Shown here piece after piece: positions 56,430-64,000 of a stretch of 64,000 nucleotides of DNA (its first letter is position 1; each line of letters begins with the position of its first letter). The position numbers and the translations under genes are program-made. The notes beneath the pieces are model-generated. The model saw nothing but the letters and a program-made list of their open reading frames with translations, did not search any database and had not been told where the DNA came from. The stretch comes from Rhodanobacter spathiphylli B39 (lineage in GTDB: Bacteria > Pseudomonadota > Gammaproteobacteria > Xanthomonadales > Rhodanobacteraceae): positions 1 to 64,000 of the forward strand of contig NZ_AJXT01000028.1 of assembly GCF_000264295.1 (NCBI RefSeq), in the 5' to 3' direction.

Positions 56430-58723
56430 TCGGCGGGGTTGTCTGCGGGGGCCGGGTTGTCCGGCTGGCTGAGCTTGCCCACGATCGCGCTCATCGCCCG
56501 GTCGAACAGCGCGTTCGCGGCGAGCACGCGAGCCTGGCCATTGGTCATCAGCCCGGTCAGTTCCTGCGGCGAGTAATCGGCCACCTTCAGGCCGCGCCGG
56601 TTGACGAACAGGTAGCGGCCGCTCATCGGGCTGATCCAGGACAGCTTGGCGCGGGTCATGGCCTCGTCGGGCAGGCAGAATTCCAGCCAGGTGCCGGGTT
56701 GCAGCGCCAGCACCTGATGCCATTCCGGGCTGTCCAGCGGAACTTCGGCGACCTCTTCCTCGAGCTCTTCCTGCTGCGAGTTCCGGCTTTCGATGATCGG
56801 CTGGATGTTGTCGGGAATCGCCAGCATCGCGGCGTCTTCCTCGACGGTGACGACCTCGGCCGGACCGAGCGTCTCGCCAAGTTGCTGACGGTAGTACGTA
56901 TGCAGCTGCGCCAGCAGGCGCTCCACGTCCTGTTCCTGGAACGCCACGTTGGCCAGGCCTTGCCGCAATGCCCGCTCGATGCCCGGAAGCATCTGGCGCA
57001 GCGTCTGCTGGCTCTGGACGTCATGCGGCGTGCGCGTGCTGGCGATGAATTCGTCGATGAAGCGCAGGGCGCTCTTGAAGGCAGGCGAATCCTCGCCCTC
57101 GCGCAACAGGGTGAGCACCAGGTGATTGGCCCAGGCCCTTGCCAGCACGCCGTGGACCAGCGGTGGCAACTTGTTCTCGCCGATGCGATCGAGGATCTCG
57201 CGGGCGGCACGACGGCGCGCCTGCTCGAGCTTCTCGCGACCGCGGGTCGACTCGGCCACGCGCTGCTCGGCCAGTTCGGAGCGACGCTTGTTGGCATCCT
57301 GGAACTGCTGCAGATCGACCAGCAGGCGGTCGAAGATGCCCATGTCGTCGTCGAAATCGTGCAACAGCTGATCGACGATCCATTTCACCTTGTCGTGCAG
57401 GCGCTGGTCGCGATCGGATTCCTGCGACCAGCTCTTGGCCTGCTCGGCCAGGCAGTCGAGCAGGCGTCGCGCCGGGTGCTGGCGATGGGCGAACAGCTTG
57501 CGGTCGAGGATCGCCGCCTTGAGATAGGGGATCTGCAGGCGTGCCAGCATGACCTGCATCGCGGCGGGCAGGTTGCGGTCTTCGAGGATGAATTCGAACA
57601 GCATGCCGACCAGGTCGATGGTGTCCTCATCGATGGTGGCGACATGACTGGGCTTCTCGCCACGCAGGGCGCCAAGCTGGGTCAGCAACTGACCCTTCAG
57701 CTGCAGCACCTCGCGGCTCAGCTCCGCGGCGTCATCCGGCTGCGCATGCGGCAGCGGACCGGCACTGGCGATCTGGCTTTGCAGCACGCTCAAGGCGCCG
57801 AGCAACTCGTTGGCCGACGGCAGCGGACCACTGGGCAGGTTCGCCGCGCCCAGGCCGACGCCGGCGTGCGGGCGCCGCGCGCTGAACAGGGCATGCAGGG
57901 TCTGCAGCAGGTCGCTCGGGATGTCGCCAGCCTCGTCGACGTTGCCACTGGCGACGCCACCGGCGGGATCGACGCCTCCGGCCTGGGTGCCCGCCGGGCC
58001 CGGCTTGGCATTGCCGCCGCGCATGATCTCGTGGCGCAGCTGCGGCAATACGCCGGCGCGCACCAGCTCGGTGTTGATGTCCTGGTAGAGCTCTTCCAGG
58101 CATGACAGCACGTAGCGATCGAACAGCTTGTAGATGATCAGCTTGACGCGCATGTCGGCGCTGAGTTCGTGCAGGGCCTGGCGGAAGGCCTGGGCCAGCA
58201 CCGCCGGCCCCACCGGGTTGCCGGCATCGTCCACCTTGTGGCCGCCGCAGATCACCGACAGCCGCTGGTTGACCGAGAACAGATCGCGCGACAGCCGCGA
58301 TTCGTTCTTGCCGATCATGCTGGTGATCGCCAGCGACTCTTCCAGCTCGTTGTCCGCCACCAGCGAAAGCTCGACGCCACCGAGTGATGCCGGGACGTTC
58401 GTCGGTTCCGCCTTGGGCGGATGGGCCAGCTCGGCAATGCTGCGGCTGACCGCGCCGAGGAAGTTGCGTTCCACCGACGGCCGGCGCTTGCGCACCTCGC
58501 GCATGCCGTCGAAATAATGCATCTGGGTGGCGTTGTTTTCGGCCTTCTCGGCCAGGTCGAACAGGGCGTCGTCGACATGCTCGAACGCGTTGCCGGTCCA
58601 CTGCTGCAGGTGCTTGCCGGCGATGTTGCGAACCGCGCTCAGCAATTCGCCCACGCGCTCGCTGGCCGGGTCCATGCGCTGGCTCAGACTGACGACTCGT
58701 GGCGTATCGGTGGCTTCATTCAT
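56426..58723 (-). CDS. DUF1631-family protein
   Basis: A 765-residue protein of the DUF1631 family, mostly helical, without signal peptide or membrane segments. It has a Gly/Ala-rich low-complexity stretch (about 235-275), a long central region with FEFILEDRNLPAAMQVMLARLQIPYLKAAI and a C-terminal beta-rich part with LQPGTWLEFCL and YLFVNRRGLKVADYS that looks PilZ-like. The family is sometimes misnamed thymidine phosphorylase. AGGGG precedes the ATG. It is upstream of and overlapping nadC. A link to cyclic-di-GMP through the PilZ-like end is inference. Confidence 0.85.
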   Translation of the reverse strand: MNEATDTPRVVSLSQRMDPASERVGELLSAVRNIAGKHLQQWTGNAFEHVDDALFDLAEKAENNATQMHYFDGMREVRKRRPSVERNFLGAVSRSIAELAHPPKAEPTNVPASLGGVELSLVADNELEESLAITSMIGKNESRLSRDLFSVNQRLSVICGGHKVDDAGNPVGPAVLAQAFRQALHELSADMRVKLIIYKLFDRYVLSCLEELYQDINTELVRAGVLPQLRHEIMRGGNAKPGPAGTQAGGVDPAGGVASGNVDEAGDIPSDLLQTLHALFSARRPHAGVGLGAANLPSGPLPSANELLGALSVLQSQIASAGPLPHAQPDDAAELSREVLQLKGQLLTQLGALRGEKPSHVATIDEDTIDLVGMLFEFILEDRNLPAAMQVMLARLQIPYLKAAILDRKLFAHRQHPARRLLDCLAEQAKSWSQESDRDQRLHDKVKWIVDQLLHDFDDDMGIFDRLLVDLQQFQDANKRRSELAEQRVAESTRGREKLEQARRRAAREILDRIGENKLPPLVHGVLARAWANHLVLTLLREGEDSPAFKSALRFIDEFIASTRTPHDVQSQQTLRQMLPGIERALRQGLANVAFQEQDVERLLAQLHTYYRQQLGETLGPAEVVTVEEDAAMLAIPDNIQPIIESRNSQQEELEEEVAEVPLDSPEWHQVLALQPGTWLEFCLPDEAMTRAKLSWISPMSGRYLFVNRRGLKVADYSPQELTGLMTNGQARVLAANALFDRAMSAIVGKLSQPDNPAPADNPAE

Positions 58724-58845
58724 CGCCAAACCCCTGAAACATGGCGTGCGACCGGACCCACAATGGGCGGCGCAGGTGTCGACGATAAGCCAAATGACGC
58801 CCCCGTGTCATGCCCGACCCGGCGTTTCAGGCCACTGCTGCGGCC

Positions 58846-59115
58846 TCAGGCCGCAGGAAAATCGGCCAGTTGCAGCGTGCCGATGCCTTCCTCGGGCAGC
58901 ATGACCGGAATGCCGTCCTCGACCCGGTAGATCACCTTGCCGTCCGTGGTGATCAGGCCTTCGCTGACCCGCTCGCCCACGGTCACGCCGGCTACGGTGT
59001 CGACCTTGCCGCCGCCGATGCCTTCGTTCAGTGCGTCGAGTTCGCGCTTGCTGAGGGGGCGCAACGGGGTTTTGCTGACCGGGCAGCACAGAATGTCTAG
59101 CAGGCGCTTGTCCAT
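58846..59115 (-). CDS. Trm112/YcaR-family small protein
   Basis: An 89-residue Trm112-like protein starting MDKRLLDILCCPVSKTPLRP, with the C-terminal VIYRVEDGIPVMLPEEG. Bacterial relatives (YcaR) are small zinc-ribbon-like proteins of uncertain role; eukaryotic Trm112 activates methyltransferases. Only the CC pair is present here, and the second pair of zinc ligands is missing, as in many proteobacterial members. It diverges from purE; the ATG choice agrees with family length apart from a short insertion. Confidence 0.85.
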   Translation of the reverse strand: MDKRLLDILCCPVSKTPLRPLSKRELDALNEGIGGGKVDTVAGVTVGERVSEGLITTDGKVIYRVEDGIPVMLPEEGIGTLQLADFPAA

Positions 59116-59150
59116 GGTTCGCTTGGGTGTGCCGGGGTGGAGAAAGCCCG

Positions 59151-59156
59151 TACAAT
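59151..59156 (+). promoter_or_regulatory. Probable -10 box of purEK (TACAAT)
   Basis: TACAAT lies 38 bp upstream of the purE start. No clear -35 or PurR-type operator was seen next to it. Confidence 0.45.
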
Positions 59157-59194
59157 AGCCGTTTTTGGGCATTCCGGCCATGACAGGAACAAGC

Positions 59195-59683
59195 ATGCAG
59201 CCGCGCGTCGGCGTCGTGATGGGCTCGCGCTCGGACTGGGAAACGATGCAGCACGCGGTCGACGTGCTGACCGAACTGGGCGTTGCCCATGAGGTCAGGG
59301 TGGTCTCCGCGCATCGTACGCCGGACCTGTTGTTCAGCTACGCGGAACAGGCGGCGGCCCGCGGCATCCAGGTGGTGGTCGCCGGCGCCGGTGGGGCCGC
59401 CCATCTGCCCGGCATGCTGGCGGCCAAGACCCGGCTGCCGGTGTTCGGCGTGCCGGTGCAGTCGAAGGCGCTCAACGGCATGGATTCCCTGCTGTCGATC
59501 GCCCAGATGCCGGCCGGCATCCCGGTCGGAACGCTGGCCATCGGTCGCGCCGGCGCGGTGAACGCAGGCCTGCTGGCGGCGGCGGTGCTGGCCCTGCACG
59601 ATCCTGCCCTGGCGGCGGCGCTGGACAACTGGCGGCTGCGCCAGACCCAAGCCGTGCTGGAACAGCCGGACCCGCGCCAATGA
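59195..59683 (+). CDS. purE: N5-carboxyaminoimidazole ribonucleotide mutase PurE
   Basis: A 162-residue purine biosynthesis enzyme converting N5-CAIR to CAIR. Motifs are [39 protein letters not shown] and the loop [16 protein letters not shown]. The second ATG (MQPRVG) was chosen for AGGAA six bases upstream; 59180 is an alternative. Its stop overlaps the purK ATG. Confidence 0.96.
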   Translation: MQPRVGVVMGSRSDWETMQHAVDVLTELGVAHEVRVVSAHRTPDLLFSYAEQAAARGIQVVVAGAGGAAHLPGMLAAKTRLPVFGVPVQSKALNGMDSLLSIAQMPAGIPVGTLAIGRAGAVNAGLLAAAVLALHDPALAAALDNWRLRQTQAVLEQPDPRQ

Positions 59684-60837
59684 GCCCGCGGCAGCAGCCC
59701 GTGCTGGGCGTACTCGGTGGCGGCCAGCTGGCGCGCATGCTGGCGTTGGCTGCGGCGCCGCTGGGAGTGAAGTCACTGGTGGTGGACAGCGCGGCCGATG
59801 CCTGCGCGGGCCAGGTCGCGCCGCTGGTGGTGGCGGACTGGACCGACTACGCGGCGCTGGAGAAGTTTGCCGCGCAGGTGGATGTGGTGACCTTCGATTT
59901 CGAGAACGTGCCCGCCGAAACCGCGCACTGGCTGGCCGAACGCGTGGCGGTGTTTCCCGCGCCGCAGGCCTTGGCGGTGGCGCAGGATCGGCTGGCGGAG
60001 AAAACCCTGTTCCGCGAATGCGGTTTGTCCACGCCTGACTTCATGACGGTGGACACCCGAGAGCAGCTGGATCAGGCGCTGGCACGGGTCGGCGCGCCGG
60101 CCATCCTGAAAACGCGGCGGCTCGGCTATGACGGCAAGGGCCAGTTCCGCTTGCGAGAGGTGGCCGATGCCGACGCGGCCTGGGCGGCGCTCGGCGCGCA
60201 GGCACCGGCCCATGGACTCATTCTCGAAGCCTTCGTGCCGTTCGAGCGCGAGTTGTCGGTGCTTGCCGTGCGCGGCCGCGACGGTGACTTCCGCACCTGG
60301 CCGCTGACCCGCAACTGGCATGTCGACGGCGTGCTGTCGATGAGCCTGGCGCCGGCGCCGGACAGCGATGTGCTGCAGGAACGCGCCACCGAACTGGCCC
60401 GCATCCTGGCCGAACGGCTGGGCTACGTAGGGGTGTTCGCGCTGGAGCTGTTCGTCAGGAATGGCGAGTTGCTCGGCAACGAAATGGCGCCGCGGGTGCA
60501 CAACTCCGGGCACTGGACCATCGAGGGCGCCCGCACCAGCCAGTTCGAGAACCACGTGCGGGCCGTGCTCGGCATGCCGCTGGGTGACACCGGTGTGCGC
60601 GGGATGTCGGCGATGTTCAACTGGATCGGCGAACTGCCGGAGCAGACGGCCGTGCTGGAAACGGTCGATGCGCACTGGCACGACTACGGCAAGCAGGAGC
60701 GGGCCGGCCGCAAGGTCGGCCACGCGACCGTCTGCGGCATCGATGCCGGTGCGCTGGCCGAGCGGGTGCAGCGGGTTGCCCGCTTGCTCGATCGGCAGCC
60801 ACAGGCGCAGCCGGTGCTGGACGTGCTGGGCGATTGA
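59680..60837 (+). CDS. purK: N5-carboxyaminoimidazole ribonucleotide synthase PurK
   Basis: A 385-residue ATP-grasp enzyme that carboxylates AIR with bicarbonate and ATP, supplying PurE. It has the N-terminal [16 protein letters not shown], the ATP-grasp segments [15 protein letters not shown] and [14 protein letters not shown], and the metal/phosphate motif [14 protein letters not shown]. It is translationally coupled to purE (ATGA). Complete, normal length. Confidence 0.97.
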   Translation: MSPRQQPVLGVLGGGQLARMLALAAAPLGVKSLVVDSAADACAGQVAPLVVADWTDYAALEKFAAQVDVVTFDFENVPAETAHWLAERVAVFPAPQALAVAQDRLAEKTLFRECGLSTPDFMTVDTREQLDQALARVGAPAILKTRRLGYDGKGQFRLREVADADAAWAALGAQAPAHGLILEAFVPFERELSVLAVRGRDGDFRTWPLTRNWHVDGVLSMSLAPAPDSDVLQERATELARILAERLGYVGVFALELFVRNGELLGNEMAPRVHNSGHWTIEGARTSQFENHVRAVLGMPLGDTGVRGMSAMFNWIGELPEQTAVLETVDAHWHDYGKQERAGRKVGHATVCGIDAGALAERVQRVARLLDRQPQAQPVLDVLGD

Positions 60838-61082
60838 TCCTGTCGCGCCCGGAATCCGGAGCAGGCTGGCCCCGATCCGGCAGCCTGCCTGCTATATTGG
60901 GCGGCTTGCATGGCGCTGTTCGCGCCGGCCCCCAGGATCTTCCGCCAGTGTAAGCGCCCCCTCTGTTCTTCCGTCTGCTGCGCCGTGTCGCCATGTCCGA
61001 CACCGTGCGTTTTCGTGAAACCGCCGCCAGCCGAAGGCACCGTCGATGCCGGCCGCGCTGGCGTCGAACAACAGGGATTTCC

Positions 61083-62585
<1,503 letters not shown>

Positions 62586-62604
62586 TCGAGGCTTCGTGCA
62601 GGCA

Positions 62605-62636
62605 TGAAAAAAGCGGAGCCGCTGGCGGCCCCGCTT
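62605..62636 (-). terminator. Rho-independent terminator of sodB
   Basis: On the minus strand AAGCGGGGCCGC pairs with GCGGCTCCGCTT (one G-T pair, two-base loop) and is followed by six T. The hairpin lies 22 bp after the sodB stop and may also end the convergent sulP transcript. Confidence 0.85.
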
Positions 62637-62658
62637 CCTGCTTTCAGATGGCCGGACT

Positions 62659-63237
62659 TCAGGCGAGGTTCTTTGCCGCGAAGTCCCAGTTCACCAGGTT
62701 CCAGAACGCTTCCAGATACTTCGGGCGGGCGTTGCGGTAGTCGATGTAGTAGGCGTGTTCCCACACGTCGGCGGTGAACAGCGGCTTGTCGGTGCCGGTG
62801 ATCGGCGTGGCCGCGTTCGAGGTGTTGACGATGCCCAGCGAACCGTCCTGGCGCTGCACCAGCCAGGTCCAGCCGGAGCCGAAGTTGCCCGCGGCGGACT
62901 TGCTGAATTCTTCCTTGAACTTGTCGACCGAGCCGAACGCCTTGTTGATCGCGTCGGCCAGCTTGCCGCCGGGTTCACCGCCACCTTTCGGGCTCATCGA
63001 GTTCCAGTAGAACGTGTGGTTCCAGATCTGCGCCGCGTTGTTGAACACGCCACCGGACGACTTGCGGATGATGTCCTCGAGCGGCGCGTCGGCAAATTCG
63101 GTGCCCTCGATCAGCTTGTTGAGGTTGGTCACGTAGGCCTGGTGATGCTTGCCGTAGTGGAAGTCCAGCGTTTCGGCGGAAATGTGCGGCTCCAGCGCGT
63201 TCTTTTCATACGGAAGCGGGGGAAGTTCGATCGCCAT
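62659..63237 (-). CDS. sodB: Superoxide dismutase, iron type
   Basis: A 192-residue Fe/Mn-family superoxide dismutase. Metal ligands are His27 in [11 protein letters not shown], the His in [11 protein letters not shown], and Asp and His in [12 protein letters not shown]. The FYWNSM and GSGWTWLV segments favour iron over manganese. AAGGAG precedes the ATG. It is cytosolic and diverges from grxD, so the two redox genes share a 111-bp promoter region. Confidence 0.96.
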   Translation of the reverse strand: MAIELPPLPYEKNALEPHISAETLDFHYGKHHQAYVTNLNKLIEGTEFADAPLEDIIRKSSGGVFNNAAQIWNHTFYWNSMSPKGGGEPGGKLADAINKAFGSVDKFKEEFSKSAAGNFGSGWTWLVQRQDGSLGIVNTSNAATPITGTDKPLFTADVWEHAYYIDYRNARPKYLEAFWNLVNWDFAAKNLA

Positions 63238-63304
63238 GTTGGGGCTCCTTGACGTTGGCTGGGAAAAAGGTCGGCGCAGCGGACGGCAGCCGACGGCTGG
63301 CTGA

Positions 63305-63310
63305 TACAAT
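63305..63310 (+). promoter_or_regulatory. Probable -10 box of grxD (TACAAT)
   Basis: TACAAT, five of six bases of consensus, lies 38 bp before the grxD start in the divergent sodB-grxD region. No clear -35 is visible, so an activator may be needed. Confidence 0.5.
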
Positions 63311-63348
63311 AGCGCTCTGCCTGCATTGTAAAGATGAATCACCGAACT

Positions 63349-63672
63349 ATGGACATCAACGAGCAAATCAGGGCGATGCTGGCCGCGCATCCCATCGTGC
63401 TTTTCATGAAAGGCACGCCGGAGTTTCCGATGTGCGGCTTTTCCAGTCGCGCCGCGAAGGCGCTGACCGAAGCCGGTGCGGTGTTCCAGGCCGTGAACGT
63501 GCTGGCCGATCCGCGCATACGCGCCGCGTTGCCGCATTTTTCCAACTGGCCCACGTTCCCGCAGTTGTTCATCCAGGGCGAGCTGATCGGCGGTTGCGAC
63601 ATCATCGAGGAGCTGAAGGCCGCCGGCGAGCTGTCGCGCATGGCCAGCGACGTTGCCGGAGTCGCGCTTTGA
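63349..63672 (+). CDS. grxD: Monothiol glutaredoxin GrxD
   Basis: A 107-residue CGFS-type glutaredoxin that carries 2Fe-2S clusters for iron-sulfur assembly. Motifs are [19 protein letters not shown], the cis-Pro segment [20 protein letters not shown] and a glutathione-binding GGCD. The start is ambiguous: ATG 63349 matches typical family length, ATG 63334 adds five residues. A short-chain dehydrogenase follows after 2 bp. Confidence 0.95.
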   Translation: MDINEQIRAMLAAHPIVLFMKGTPEFPMCGFSSRAAKALTEAGAVFQAVNVLADPRIRAALPHFSNWPTFPQLFIQGELIGGCDIIEELKAAGELSRMASDVAGVAL

Positions 63673-63674
63673 GC

Positions 63675-64000
63675 ATGCTGCCTTTTTCCCGCCTGCCCGA
63701 TCACTGGCAGCCCGCCAGCGATGCCCTGGCCGGTCGCGTGGTGCTGGTCACCGGCGCCTACGGTGGCCTCGGCGGGGCGGTGTCGCGAGCTGCGGCGCGT
63801 GCGGGCGCCACCGTCGTCATCACCGGCAAGCGCAAGCGCCAGCTCGAACAACTCTACGACGCGATGCTCGCCGAAGGCCTGGCCGAGCCGGTGATCCACC
63901 CGCTGGACATGGAAGTGGCCACGCCGAAGGACTATGCCGCACTGGCCGAAGGGCTGGAGCGCGACTTCGGTCGCCTCGACGGCATCGTGCACGCCGCCGT
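63675..64000 (+). CDS. Short-chain dehydrogenase/reductase (YciK-like), cut by window edge
   Basis: The first 108 residues of a classical SDR. The NAD(P)-binding loop is [17 protein letters not shown] (about 24-40), with the basic patch GKRKR after the second strand, which favours [17 protein letters not shown] is the NNAG-equivalent segment at the right edge. The catalytic Ser-Tyr-Lys lies outside the window. The N-terminus resembles YciK-type oxidoreductases. It follows grxD after 2 bp and is probably co-transcribed. Confidence 0.85.
   Translation, partial: MLPFSRLPDHWQPASDALAGRVVLVTGAYGGLGGAVSRAAARAGATVVITGKRKRQLEQLYDAMLAEGLAEPVIHPLDMEVATPKDYAALAEGLERDFGRLDGIVHAA

Overview
The window looks like a chromosomal segment of a high-GC gammaproteobacterium of the Xanthomonadales, most likely Rhodanobacteraceae (Rhodanobacter/Dyella type). 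This is inferred from a Xanthomonas/Caulobacter-style carbohydrate utilisation locus with TonB-dependent receptors, the order petABC-sspA-sspB, a stand-alone Trm112-like protein beside purEK, and protein sequences that read like Xanthomonadales homologues. No phage, CRISPR or complete insertion sequence was seen.

Left third (about 0.3-25.5 kb): a glycan-uptake and degradation locus. One operon on the minus strand encodes a six-hairpin glucan hydrolase, a sugar MFS transporter and a GH13 amylase, with a divergent LacI-type regulator. Then come a GH3 beta-glucosidase, a TonB receptor, a flavin 'tryptophan halogenase'-like protein, a GH39 beta-xylosidase, a GH31 alpha-glucosidase, a GH13 lipoprotein, a second TonB receptor and a divergent GH13 alpha-glucosidase. 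Three operator types sort these genes into regulons. TGCATACGTATTCAT occurs four times and marks the alpha-glucan genes. TGACAGCGCTGTCA occurs three times and marks the GH3, first TonB receptor and halogenase genes. An 18-bp palindrome with core TGTAAACGTTTACA stands alone before GH39. Together the genes suggest outer-membrane import of oligosaccharides, trimming at the surface and in the periplasm, inner-membrane import, and cytoplasmic cleavage.

Middle (25.5-50 kb): housekeeping genes. They include an M28 peptidase, two small hypothetical genes, tRNA-Phe, yggX-mutY-asmA-like-ftsY, rsmD-coaD, a lipoprotein, a ferredoxin, gamma-glutamyltransferase, a TMEM43-like membrane protein, a Nudix hydrolase, corA, a DUF4105 protein, corC-ybeY-phoH, a TetR-controlled ABC exporter, a GNAT acetyltransferase, miaB and a lytic transglycosylase. 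A run of five abutting hairpins lies between the TMEM43-like and Nudix genes.

Right (50-64 kb): a DegS/AlgW-type protease divergent from the cytochrome bc1 operon (petABC) and the stringent starvation genes sspAB. These are followed by a DUF3301 protein, nadC with a large DUF1631 protein, a Trm112-like protein, purEK, a SulP transporter, sodB, grxD and the start of a short-chain dehydrogenase cut by the window edge.

Most starts were chosen from Shine-Dalgarno spacing, signal peptides and overlaps. The most notable observations are the four identically oriented operators, the possible frameshift in the signal peptide of the six-hairpin hydrolase, the halogenase-like protein inside a sugar regulon, and the hairpin array.
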